DNA of 64,000 bases. It comes from Fodinibius halophilus (GTDB taxonomy: Bacteria > Bacteroidota > Rhodothermia > Balneolales > Balneolaceae). The stretch is from NCBI RefSeq assembly GCF_011059105.1, contig NZ_JAALLS010000004.1:1-64000 (forward strand), in the 5' to 3' direction. Below the pieces are notes generated by a model. The model was not told the origin of the DNA, did not search any database, and was given only the letters and a program-made list of their open reading frames with translations. Within the stretch, counting starts at the first letter, position 1, and the number at the start of each line of letters is the position of its first letter. This document shows, piece by piece, positions 1-6,426 of the stretch. A program made the position numbers and the translations under genes.

Positions 1-198
1 TTAACTGGGTGTCCACCAAAATGTAGCAAGTTCAACAAAGAAATTCACTTTACAATAGGAGATAACAACTCATATCGTATTGAACTAGATATTTGTAATT
101 ATTTCGGTATTGCATGTTTCAATGATAAAGATAGGTCTGAGAAACTAGTTAAGATTTTTGATAAAGCTTTTGAGCAAAGTATAGAACATGCGGGATAG
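1..198 (+). CDS. Hypothetical protein, C-terminal 65 residues
   Basis: An open frame runs from the first base of the window to a TAG at 196-198, so only the C-terminal part is visible. The fragment starts with Leu-Thr-Gly-Cys-Pro-Pro-Lys-Cys, which could be one half of a metal-binding knuckle. It continues with a mixed sequence of beta and alpha character and ends in a Lys/Glu-rich tail. I do not recognise the family. Base composition is AT-rich like the rest of the accessory island. The frame could in principle be chance, but codon use is plausible over its whole length. Confidence 0.45.
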   Translation, partial: LTGCPPKCSKFNKEIHFTIGDNNSYRIELDICNYFGIACFNDKDRSEKLVKIFDKAFEQSIEHAG

Positions 199-241
199 TT
201 TTATAAATTATTCTTATTAATTTGTCACTTAACAATAGGCT

Positions 242-1093
242 TTGGATCTTTTAAACTATTCATCATTATTTGAACTATATATCGTTTTTTCTTTTGCATA
301 TATAGGTTCTGAAACCTTCTCTTCTATTGTCAATAAAAAAATTTTTAGATCATCAGAAAAACTGGAATTAAAACTCCAAAAAATTAATGCTTCGCTAAAC
401 GCCTGTGAAAATTTATTGACAAGATTTACTGTCAATAAAGAAAAGGTTGACGGCAAAGCACAATTCCAGTCAAAATATTTTAAAATAACACAAGAGAAGT
501 TTGATACCTATAAAAAGTTGAACAAAAACTTTTCGGAAGATAAAAAAGAAAAGAAATCTAAAATTGGATTATGGCGTGATGAAAAAGGATTTGCTCATAT
601 CTCATTATTTTCTGCTTTATACTGTTTTTTCATTTTATATATAGCAGGTTCTTTAGATGGATTTGAACATAAGAGTGTATTCATTACGACCTTATTTGTT
701 TTAAGCTTTATCCATATTGGCCTATCAGCTATTTTTGCTGCTAAAGACCTATTTAAAAAACCTTCAGATATAAAATTTACAAACTGGCATGTTATAATTA
801 TCTGGGGGATAATGCTATTGTTAATATTCATCTATTACAATATCCCCCACGAATTCCATATAAAATACTATCTTAACACTCCTGCATTTTGGTGGTTAAA
901 TATAATTGCTATCTTAACTCCACTTAGCCACTACTTTTTTTATTTCATCCGTTTCTTCAGAGTGCATCACTTAGCAAAGTTAGAAATAGAAGAACTTAGG
1001 GATAATTATGAAAGCGACATTGAAGAACTATCAGAGAACCTCAGAATTAATGTAAACGATGTAGATCAAATAATTAATGATATGGAGTCCTAA
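242..1093 (+). CDS. Hypothetical multi-pass membrane protein
   Basis: The 283-residue frame has no ATG in its first hundred codons. The best start is TTG at 242, preceded by a purine-rich AATAGG. Residues 1-25 are hydrophobic (possible anchor). Residues 30-110 are Lys-rich and helical (probable coiled coil). Four strongly hydrophobic segments follow at about 118-140, 147-167, 185-201 and 216-240. The tail (about 245-283) is acidic and helical. It is probably an inner-membrane protein with a cytoplasmic coiled-coil domain. No enzymatic motif is visible and I do not recognise the family. AT-rich codon use matches the island, and it could be an effector-type cargo gene, but nothing here proves that. 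Confidence 0.6.
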   Translation: MDLLNYSSLFELYIVFSFAYIGSETFSSIVNKKIFRSSEKLELKLQKINASLNACENLLTRFTVNKEKVDGKAQFQSKYFKITQEKFDTYKKLNKNFSEDKKEKKSKIGLWRDEKGFAHISLFSALYCFFILYIAGSLDGFEHKSVFITTLFVLSFIHIGLSAIFAAKDLFKKPSDIKFTNWHVIIIWGIMLLLIFIYYNIPHEFHIKYYLNTPAFWWLNIIAILTPLSHYFFYFIRFFRVHHLAKLEIEELRDNYESDIEELSENLRINVNDVDQIINDMES

Positions 1094-1202
1094 AAATGGG
1101 GAAGCCTATAATGGGACTACAGCTGAATCTTGGGGTAAGGATCGACAAGATGCAGCCCAAAAAGCCCATCAAAAGTTAAGAGAAAAAAGGGCCTCTAAAT
1201 AA
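1077..1202 (+). CDS. Possible 41-residue small protein
   Basis: An ATG at 1077 lies inside the last codons of the preceding membrane protein gene (17-bp overlap) and opens a 41-codon frame ending TAA at 1200-1202. The product is hydrophilic, with an Ala/Lys/Arg/Gln-rich helical second half. No Shine-Dalgarno sequence is evident, so it would depend on translational coupling. A hairpin follows about 45 bp downstream. The composition looks more protein-like than chance, but there is no family match, so this is a weak call. Confidence 0.25.
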   Translation: MIWSPKNGEAYNGTTAESWGKDRQDAAQKAHQKLREKRASK

Positions 1203-1245
1203 GGGAAAACAGTAAGAATTCTTAAGCATCGGAAGTTTAAAAAAA

Positions 1246-1270
1246 ATCTGATTTCTAGAAAAAATCAGAT
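1246..1270 (+). terminator. Hairpin, possible terminator
   Basis: ATCTGATTT at 1246-1254 pairs with AAATCAGAT at 1262-1270 around a 7-nt loop. It follows the end of the membrane protein and small ORF. The flanks are AT-rich but there is no long T run, so this may be a weak terminator. Confidence 0.35.
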
Positions 1271-1483
1271 ATCAATTAAATTAAAACCTTAAAACATAAA
1301 AACCCTTCTGCCTAAGCAAGAGGGCATTTCATATCTTGCCAGTTATACCAGAAAACTTTTTAACCCTTTCTCGCCTATCATAAAAACCGCACTGATCAAG
1401 ATGGGAGACCGTCGGTTTTCAAAGACGAGCAAAAAAGTTACTTAATAGTAAGACCTCTACAAACTTCAAATCTTGTCAAATAC

Positions 1484-1714
1484 TTATCCACTTGGAGGAT
1501 ATGGATCACCATTGTAGGTTCTCTCTTCTTCAAATGATCCATCTTTTTTGTGTATCTTCACAGAAGATGGTCTATTGTTTTTTGCAATAGCAATAGTCTT
1601 ATCTCTTACTTCAGCTTTTGTGCTTCCAGTTACGGACGCCCGGCTTGCCCCAACCTTTTTCCCCTCCCAACCAGAACTGGTTGGTTTTACATGATAGTAA
1701 GTCCTACTAGCCAT
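1484..1714 (-). CDS. DUF2188-like small protein
   Basis: The 76-residue product begins with a Tyr-His-Val-Lys-Pro strand and continues Gly-Trp-Glu-Gly-Lys-Lys-Val-Gly-Ala-Ser-Arg-Ala. A helix and a final strand with Val-Lys-Ile-His-Lys-Lys-Asp-Gly-Ser and Glu-Glu-Arg-Thr-Tyr follow. This is the typical layout of DUF2188 proteins (pattern V.p...gW.vk..ga.ra, A...A...a, HgrDGri...rtYg). The family has no established biochemical function. The gene stands alone, opposite in orientation to its neighbours, which is common for such cargo genes in islands. The C-terminal Asp-Pro-Tyr-Pro-Pro-Ser-Gly tail is an extension past the usual domain end. Confidence 0.6.
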   Translation of the reverse strand: MASRTYYHVKPTSSGWEGKKVGASRASVTGSTKAEVRDKTIAIAKNNRPSSVKIHKKDGSFEEERTYNGDPYPPSG

Positions 1715-1962
1715 AATTTTCTTCTTTATAATTTAAAAGTTCATTTACTTAGTAAGACCCCTGGGAAAGCCAAACCTTACAGATTAATGTGATATCAACT
1801 CTGTTTAAACAACTAATCCAATATAGCTCTGGTAAAACACTACATGTTGGACTTAAACTACACACTATATACATTACTCTACTTTTTTAAACGCCTTAGA
1901 ATCAAAATTTAAAACCCGATTTTTTGTATATTGCCATAAATTCCGATAACAGACTACAACCT

Positions 1963-2112
1963 ATGAAAAACGAGATGGATATAGACCCGGAAATTGAAAA
2001 AGCGTGGGCCGAAGAAGCCGAGCGACGGTTGACGGAATTAGAAGAGGGGAAAGTGGAACCGATTCCCGGTGAGCAAGTTATGGATGGACTTAAAAATATT
2101 ACAGGAGAATGA
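1963..2112 (+). CDS. Addiction-module antitoxin (Unstab_antitox-like)
   Basis: The 49-residue acidic protein contains the hallmark pattern of the putative addiction module component family (PF09720/TIGR02574): Trp-Ala-Glu-Glu-Ala-Glu-Arg-Arg-Leu, then Glu-Glu-Gly-Lys-Val-Glu-Pro-Ile-Pro-Gly-Glu-Gln-Val. I chose the ATG at 1963 over an upstream frame extension to 1924, because the family domain begins shortly after it. The usual N-terminal helical half (Leu-Pro..Glu-Arg-Ala-Leu) is missing, so the gene may be N-terminally shortened. Its stop overlaps (ATGA) the start of a RelE-type toxin frame, the normal organisation of this toxin-antitoxin type, but that toxin is destroyed. It is therefore probably an orphan antitoxin, possibly able to neutralise related toxins elsewhere. 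Confidence 0.6.
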   Translation: MKNEMDIDPEIEKAWAEEAERRLTELEEGKVEPIPGEQVMDGLKNITGE

Positions 2113-2267
2113 ATTATACCTTTCACCCCAAAGCAAAGGAAGGAGTTCGAGATCACGCCCCTCATCCCTTGCCTGTCACTCCTCGTTTTGTTTTCTCAGC
2201 GCTAAATAGTAAAGTGCAATCGCATTCACACTGGCCGGTGCCCCGGTTAAGCACAATGTCGTTATAG
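2109..2267 (+). pseudogene. RelE/ParE-type toxin remnant fused into attC-like DNA
   Basis: The ATG overlaps the antitoxin stop by 4 bp. Only about the first 14 codons (Met-Asn-Tyr-Thr-Phe-His-Pro-Lys-Ala-Lys-Glu...) resemble a RelE/ParE toxin N-terminus, which usually starts with such a strand plus 'F.p.A..E'. The frame then runs into non-coding attC-like sequence and stops at 2265-2267, giving a meaningless 52-residue product. All catalytic and core beta strands are absent, so the toxin is inactive. The junction near 2145-2160 looks like a deletion that removed most of the toxin and the left arm of the attC-like site. Confidence 0.5.
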
Positions 2268-2270
2268 AGC
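2150..2270 (+). repeat. attC-like site A (left arm truncated)
   Basis: The right half closely matches site D: both share a stretch beginning CGTTTTGTTTTCTCAGC, then AAATAGTAAA, CAATCGCAT and CACAC. The right end is GGTTAAGCACAATGTCGTTA (2254-2264 region), parallel to GGTTATACGCAATGTCGTTA in D. The left arm seems to be lost at the toxin junction. It is followed 24 bp later by the next start codon, as in integron cassettes. Confidence 0.5.
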
Positions 2271-2293
2271 TAACTAAAATAAGTTCCTTTTAA

Positions 2294-2587
2294 ATGGATA
2301 TTTCTAATTTCTCCCCGATATATAACCATGAAAATGGATTTAAAAAATTAGATAAGGATTTAAAATATATTGCAGTTACATTTCTATCAGTATTATTGCT
2401 CGTTGACTCTACTACCATTATGTCAACTGACTATATTGATCACCTTGAAATGGGTTTGACTCCACCTGATGAAAGCCAATATAGTATAATGCCAAGAATA
2501 CAGCAGTTCATTAATGAGTATCTAAAAACTTACGATAACGAACTTGTTGATTTCATCAAGAAGATTTCATTTATGAATATCCATTAG
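2294..2587 (+). CDS. Hypothetical cassette-type protein, 97 aa
   Basis: The ATG at 2294 lies 24 bp after the attC-like right end and is the only reasonable start. The product is a 97-residue protein with a central hydrophobic stretch (Ile-Ala-Val-Thr-Phe-Leu-Ser-Val-Leu-Leu-Leu-Val at about 27-38). It also has a helical C-terminus rich in Ile, Phe and Tyr (Gln-Gln-Phe-Ile-Asn-Glu-Tyr-Leu-Lys-Thr-Tyr). There are no known motifs. The hydrophobic part is more likely a buried helix than a membrane span, since acidic and polar residues flank it. Its stop is followed directly by the next attC-like element, which makes it a complete promoterless cassette gene. Confidence 0.5.
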   Translation: MDISNFSPIYNHENGFKKLDKDLKYIAVTFLSVLLLVDSTTIMSTDYIDHLEMGLTPPDESQYSIMPRIQQFINEYLKTYDNELVDFIKKISFMNIH

Positions 2588-2720
2588 CTCGATAACCCGG
2601 TATTAAGCGGGCAGGCCTCGCCAGTTCCTTGCTCCCCTCCCATTTTATAGTTACTCTTTCATTTGTAAACAATTTCAACACATTGGTACCTGCAGCTTAT
2701 CCGCCAGATCATTAGGGGTA
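2588..2720 (+). repeat. attC-like site B
   Basis: A 133-bp non-coding imperfect palindrome lies between two short genes. The left end, GATAAC (2591-2596) followed by TTAAGCGGGCAGG, is mirrored by CCTGCAGCTTAT and CATTAGG at the right end (about 2690-2716). The centre is an unpaired AT-rich segment with a TAGTTACTCTTTCATT motif that aligns with site C. This two-armed layout (R''-L''-loop-L'-R') is that of integron recombination sites. Confidence 0.55.
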
Positions 2721-2749
2721 TTAATCTAGAACTAAATTTTCATTCAGAG

Positions 2750-3055
2750 ATGACTTCACTTAAAGATTTATTTGATAGCAGTTATCTGGTTTACAAACTC
2801 ATTAATCATAGTAAAGAAGAAATCTATTATGGCATTACAAATGATTTTGATAGCCGTATCGATAAACATAAAAATAATGACGTTGTGGCCACAAAAAGAT
2901 GGGTTTTTGGCAAAGATGATATAGATAAAAAAATTATAGATACAGATTTAACAAAGCCTAAAGCCTCAGACAAAGCACATGAACATTCAAATGGAAACCT
3001 CAGTGATTTATTAAAATATAGCAGCTATGAAGTTATTAAAACTGGCGGTTGGTAA
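2750..3055 (+). CDS. GIY-YIG-like small protein
   Basis: Residues 12-42 read Tyr-Leu-Val-Tyr-Lys-Leu, a short turn, Ile-Tyr-Tyr-Gly-Ile-Thr, then Asp-Phe-Asp-Ser-Arg-Ile-Asp-Lys-His. This matches the core of GIY-YIG nuclease domains (VYkl...iYiGiT.dl..R...H) with both motif tyrosines and the following arginine. The rest is a variable, Lys/Asp-rich region without the usual clear catalytic glutamate, so nuclease activity is uncertain. Length (101 aa) fits stand-alone GIY-YIG proteins. It lies in the cassette-like array; the next gene starts 17 bp after its stop with no attC between, so the two form one two-gene unit. Confidence 0.55.
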   Translation: MTSLKDLFDSSYLVYKLINHSKEEIYYGITNDFDSRIDKHKNNDVVATKRWVFGKDDIDKKIIDTDLTKPKASDKAHEHSNGNLSDLLKYSSYEVIKTGGW

Positions 3056-3072
3056 ATTAACTTTACGAAAAT

Positions 3073-3480
3073 ATGTTTTGTGATTTAATATTCACATTTC
3101 CAGACAGAGAAAATCGGGCAATTGCAATTGTTAAGGAGAACCATTCAAATGATTTAATCGCGATTCATGGCCAAGAAGAAGTTGGAAGGTTTCAATTTGC
3201 TCCACCACCTCCTGATGATGGTTACGGGTTAGATTTTGAATTAGCAGATATGGGTGTTAATCAGGAGTATCAGAGAGCGGGAATTGCGACTAAACTCATG
3301 CAAGCTGCAGTTCAATATTATCATGACTTTAAGTTACCAGCAAGACACCATGGCCCAACCGATGGTAGACCTGAAAATTATCTAACTCCAGAGGGCATTG
3401 ATCTAGTAAATCACTGTTTTGAAAACGATATTTTACCGGACCGGTTTGAAGATTATATGCCTAGAACAGGTTATATCTAA
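3073..3480 (+). CDS. GNAT-family N-acetyltransferase
   Basis: The 135-residue product has the GNAT acetyl-CoA-binding motif A. The strand Asp-Phe-Glu-Leu-Ala-Asp-Met-Gly-Val is followed by Gln-Glu-Tyr-Gln-Arg-Ala-Gly-Ile-Ala-Thr-Lys-Leu-Met (about residues 70-86), matching the Q/RxxGxG/A pyrophosphate loop and its helix. Family members transfer acetyl from acetyl-CoA to an amine or protein; the substrate cannot be read from sequence. The C-terminal third (Tyr-Leu-Thr-Pro-Glu-Gly, Asp-Arg-Phe-Glu-Asp-Tyr-Met-Pro) is not standard. It starts 17 bp after the GIY-YIG-like gene and is followed at once by an attC-like palindrome. GNAT genes are frequent integron cassette cargo. Confidence 0.7.
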   Translation: MFCDLIFTFPDRENRAIAIVKENHSNDLIAIHGQEEVGRFQFAPPPPDDGYGLDFELADMGVNQEYQRAGIATKLMQAAVQYYHDFKLPARHHGPTDGRPENYLTPEGIDLVNHCFENDILPDRFEDYMPRTGYI

Positions 3481-3484
3481 AATA

Positions 3485-3613
3485 GCCCTAACAAACATTA
3501 AGGGAATGCACTTCGCCATCATCTACCGCTTTCTGGCTTTTTAGCTTCTCGTTCATTATTTAACAGATCAATACTTGTACGTGCGCACTATATGCGCTGG
3601 GTCGTTATACGGC
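3485..3613 (+). repeat. attC-like site C
   Basis: The left end GCCCTAACAAACATTAAGGG (3485-3504) strongly recalls the start of Vibrio-type (VCR) attC sites. It pairs imperfectly with the right end, GGGTCGTTATACGGC (3599-3613). Inner arms ATGCACTTC and GTGCGCAC also match. Total about 129 bp, non-coding, immediately after a cassette gene and 32 bp before the next ATG. Confidence 0.6.
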
Positions 3614-3645
3614 TAAAAAAGCTTCCAATTTAGGATATAGAAACT

Positions 3646-4503
3646 ATGATTCAAGAATTTAAAAAATTTGAATTTTCACGAGAACGTGGAATTGTTTGGG
3701 TATGTGATATTGCTAATTCTTCCAAATATCTCAATAGTAACGATTCAGCAACTTCATTAGAGGAATTTTTACCACGCTTAAATTGGGTTGGTGCAATTGT
3801 AGTAGAAGCAGCTGGAGGGAGATTTATAAAGTGGACGGGAGATGGTTTTTTAGCGTGGTTTAAAAGTCCTCTGCATCGTGAAATTAATGAAATCATAAGC
3901 AATATTTTCGAAGCCGTTTGGCAACTTACCGTCTTAATAAATGTTACTCAACTAGGGGTGAATTCTGGTGAAATGTTTAAAGTACGCCATGGTGTGACTT
4001 ATGAGAGAGATGCACTTGTCACTAAAATAAAACATTCTGAAGATTACAGTTCGCTTGACCTGACAGGAAGAGCGGTAATTTTGGCATTTAGGCTTTCAGG
4101 GGTTGATTCAAAGTTTCCTAATGTAATCACTGAACGGGAATTAGTTGAAGCATATCATCAAACAAATAGACAAATTATTAACTTTAAAAAGCTGGAAGTA
4201 TCTGAAGACAAAAAATCAAAATATTTTAAAAATGAAGAGTTCGGATTAGATAAGCTGTATACATCTACTAGAAAAGCAGACAATGTCGAGACAATTGAAA
4301 ATGTAGTTAACAAAGGCAAAAAAGCTTTGAATCAAGCAGAGAACCCTAGCCACAGTAAATTTTATAATCAATTTGTAGAAAATTTATCAGCTGGACCAAG
4401 TTGGTGTACTAGTGTATTAGATGAATATACACGTTTTGTTGAGCAAGATTTAAAAGGTACACTTGAAGAGGTCGTAGAAATGTTAGAAAAGAAGATAGAT
4501 TAA
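3646..4503 (+). CDS. Class III nucleotidyl cyclase-like protein
   Basis: The N-terminal 150 residues follow the class III adenylate/guanylate cyclase fold. A strand with Val-Trp-Val-Cys-Asp-Ile-Ala-Asn-Ser-Ser supplies metal Asp21. Then comes Glu-Ala-Ala-Gly-Gly-Arg-Phe-Ile-Lys-Trp-Thr-Gly-Asp-Gly-Phe with the second metal Asp66. Later Leu-Thr-Gly-Arg-Ala-Val-Ile-Leu-Ala-Phe-Arg-Leu keeps Arg149. The transition-state Asn of the canonical 'G..VN.AaRL' motif is Ile145, so activity or product specificity may differ. The C-terminal half (about 185-285) is helical, Lys/Glu-rich and unrecognised. No membrane span or second effector gene is adjacent. It could be a nucleotide-signalling or defence-type cyclase (Pycsar cyclases belong to this fold), but the partner needed for that claim is absent. 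Confidence 0.6.
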   Translation: MIQEFKKFEFSRERGIVWVCDIANSSKYLNSNDSATSLEEFLPRLNWVGAIVVEAAGGRFIKWTGDGFLAWFKSPLHREINEIISNIFEAVWQLTVLINVTQLGVNSGEMFKVRHGVTYERDALVTKIKHSEDYSSLDLTGRAVILAFRLSGVDSKFPNVITERELVEAYHQTNRQIINFKKLEVSEDKKSKYFKNEEFGLDKLYTSTRKADNVETIENVVNKGKKALNQAENPSHSKFYNQFVENLSAGPSWCTSVLDEYTRFVEQDLKGTLEEVVEMLEKKID

Positions 4504-4510
4504 GTTGGTC

Positions 4511-4640
4511 GTATAACCTGCCCGTTAAGGCGGAAGTGCCTCCCCCTATCCTGCCCGTTTTGTTTTCTCAGCACAAATAGTAAACTACAATCGCATCACA
4601 CCAATTCGTGTGCTGGTTATACGCAATGTCGTTAGGGGGC
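4511..4640 (+). repeat. attC-like site D
   Basis: GTATAACC at 4511-4518 pairs perfectly with GGTTATAC at 4615-4622. Outside and inside lie CCGTTAAGGCGG on the left and CAATGTCGTTAGGGGGC on the right (ends 4640). The central part is nearly identical to site A. It follows the cyclase-like gene directly and is the last such site; the downstream gene is convergent, so the array ends here. Confidence 0.6.
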
Positions 4641-4729
4641 ATCAGTTCAATCAACTTAAACCATGCAAGAAGCCATAGACTGTTTAGTAAATATTTTTCC
4701 CAATAATGCTTGTCAACTTCTTTAAATAT

Positions 4730-5935
4730 TTAAATCATGCCTTCAGGGTATAAATTAGGAAAATACTGTCCCACCACCTTTTCAGGAATATTAAATCGAA
4801 GAGGGCTTCTGTGACTTTTAGATACAACAAGTTCTTCATCTAAAAGCTGACTTATTAGTTTTCGTGCTGTCCTTTCCCCAAGTCCTGTAATATGTTTTGC
4901 ATCACCCCGAGAAACCTCCCCACGAAGCATAACTTCTCTCAACACATATTTCGCCTCTTCGCGAAGTTCCTCTTCATCTGGAAGCATATTTTGGGAGCGC
5001 TGATTTACATATCCGTTGATTCGATTTTGAAGGTTATCCAAATCTAATAATTCTCCCATAAATTTCACCTGATCTAAACAAATCTCTAAAAAAAACTCAC
5101 AGAATCTTCGTAACCCTTCATCAGACAAATTTCCTCGCCCATCGTAATCACCTTGCCTAGATGAATCAGCAACAGCCAAAAACTGCTGATAATCTTCTTT
5201 CCTCCTAGCCAATCCGCGCGAAATAGTCCAAAGTCCATGTGATTCTATATTAGCTCTTTTCATATAGGCATGACTGAATAACCTAGCTACTCTCCCATTA
5301 CCATCTAAAAAAGGATGAATCCATGCCAAACGATGATGACTTGCTGCAACAGCAATTAATTTCTTTGAGCCATGTAAACCATCGGGGTCATATGCAGAAT
5401 TGAATCTATTTAAAAAATCTTTCAATGATTCTGATTTAGGCGGGGTATGGCGTCCTATACTTACTAACCGATCCCTTAATTGGCCTGGTTCCATTACTAA
5501 TACATCGTCAGAATTAGGAGCTTTAATTTCTCGAAATCTTTCTGGCACTCTATCATAAAAAGTTTTATGAGCCCAGCAAATAAACTCCTTACTACAAATT
5601 TTTAATTCTTTTTCTTCTGTTAGTCTCTTCTCAATATCTTTCTGCACTTCAATATGGGCTTCGCTCAACTTCTGTAAAGCACGACTTTCGGGATCTGTAT
5701 CATAATCTTTTCTAACAGCTCTCTCAATATCCTTTGGATGAGTATGGTGCCCCTCAATAAGGTTAGAATAGTAACTATTTATATGACGGAGCAACCCGGC
5801 AATACTTTGTCGTGTAATTTTGTGTAATGATCTTCTTAGTGCAGCAGCTTCACTATGTACTTCCATAGCCAAGTCAACCAGAGGACCATTTCGCTTTGGA
5901 AACATTGGCTCCATTTCCCGTGGATTCTCAAACAT
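4730..5935 (-). CDS. Fic family protein (class II AMPylase)
   Basis: The 401-residue protein carries the Fic active-site motif His-Pro-Phe-Leu-Asp-Gly-Asn-Gly-Arg-Val at residues 207-216, with the following Arg. It also has the autoinhibitory helix motif Ser57-Asn-Leu-Ile-Glu61-Gly (S/TxxxEG/N), N-terminal to the Fic core as in class II enzymes. Fic proteins usually transfer AMP to Ser/Thr/Tyr of a target; the target here is unknown. The C-terminal segment (about 320-395: Val-Ser-Arg-Gly-Asp-Ala-Lys-His-Ile-Thr-Gly-Leu-Gly-Glu-Arg-Thr-Ala-Arg-Lys) is a winged-helix DNA-binding domain, typical of such regulators. The start ATG is at 5935. Clustered CCGG-containing repeats lie 15-130 bp upstream, so self-binding is plausible. 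Confidence 0.85.
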   Translation of the reverse strand: MFENPREMEPMFPKRNGPLVDLAMEVHSEAAALRRSLHKITRQSIAGLLRHINSYYSNLIEGHHTHPKDIERAVRKDYDTDPESRALQKLSEAHIEVQKDIEKRLTEEKELKICSKEFICWAHKTFYDRVPERFREIKAPNSDDVLVMEPGQLRDRLVSIGRHTPPKSESLKDFLNRFNSAYDPDGLHGSKKLIAVAASHHRLAWIHPFLDGNGRVARLFSHAYMKRANIESHGLWTISRGLARRKEDYQQFLAVADSSRQGDYDGRGNLSDEGLRRFCEFFLEICLDQVKFMGELLDLDNLQNRINGYVNQRSQNMLPDEEELREEAKYVLREVMLRGEVSRGDAKHITGLGERTARKLISQLLDEELVVSKSHRSPLRFNIPEKVVGQYFPNLYPEGMI

Positions 5936-5950
5936 ATATCAGTTAATTTT

Positions 5951-6070
5951 CCGGTTTATTTTCCGGTTTATTATTTCCTGTAACTACATGTTATATATAA
6001 AATTATATAATTAATAACTAATAATATATATGGTATAATTGCCGGTTAAATTACCGGTTAAATTACCGAA
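5951..6070. promoter_or_regulatory. 12-bp CCGG direct repeats upstream of fic gene
   Basis: CCGGTTTATTTT occurs at 5951 and again, nearly complete, at 5963. CCGGTTAAATTA occurs at 6042 and 6054, and a partial copy starts at 6066. Spacing is exactly 12 bp within each cluster. The two clusters flank an AT-rich stretch with TATAAT-like boxes (5985-6040) that must hold the fic promoter. The layout suggests an operator, possibly for the winged-helix domain of the Fic protein itself. Confidence 0.5.
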
Positions 6071-6096
6071 TCAGAAACCATCTACCTAAAATTTAA

Positions 6097-6141
6097 TTTA
6101 GTAATGCCTGCTATTACTATGTAATAGCAGGCATTACTAAA
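6097..6141. repeat. Perfect 45-bp palindrome 1 (21-3-21)
   Basis: The left arm (6097-6117, TTTAGTAATGCC...ATTAC) is the exact reverse complement of 6121-6141, around the spacer TAT. It contains the core TATTACNNNGTAATA shared with the palindrome 29 bp downstream. There is no T run, so a terminator is unlikely. It sits downstream of the partition operon and could be a centromere-like or recombination site. Confidence 0.75.
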
Positions 6142-6170
6142 GCAAAAAAATATTGAATCTATGGCTTATA

Positions 6171-6205
6171 GTGTTGGACTTATTACGTAGTAATAAGTCC
6201 AACAC
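6171..6205. repeat. Perfect 35-bp palindrome 2 (16-3-16)
   Basis: GTGTTGGACTTATTAC (6171-6186) and GTAATAAGTCCAACAC (6190-6205) flank the spacer GTA. The outer arms differ from palindrome 1 but the central TATTACNNNGTAATA is the same. A shared core with unrelated arms suggests a common binding protein. The rest of 6206-6426 shows no gene. Confidence 0.75.
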
Positions 6206-6426
6206 CTCCTCCCCCTCTAATAATATTGCTTATAAAAAGAACAATAGATAGAGCAAACTCCTAATAAACTATTTGATCAAATGCATAAAGTTCTAAACAA
6301 AACGTAAATTATTCGTCCAAGAGCTTGATAAGGCTCGTAATATACTATCAATATCAAGAAAAAAGGAACCAATGGATATCCGGCACCAAACCGAACATTT
6401 ATATGATAACTCAATGACTACAATTC

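Noticed and set aside
1550-1792. 80-codon plus-strand frame opposite the DUF2188 gene
   Set aside because: It is the antisense shadow of a recognisable protein.
242-4503. Pycsar-like defence pair (membrane protein plus cyclase)
   Set aside because: The membrane protein and the cyclase-like gene are 2.5 kb apart with unrelated cassettes between, and the membrane protein has no cyclic-nucleotide sensor motif.
4664-4726. 20-codon frame after attC-like site D
   Set aside because: Too short, no motif, and it ends just before the convergent fic gene; could be an incidental ORF.
6097-6205. CRISPR repeats or terminator reading of the twin palindromes
   Set aside because: Only two non-identical units, no spacers of even length and no T run; neither reading fits.
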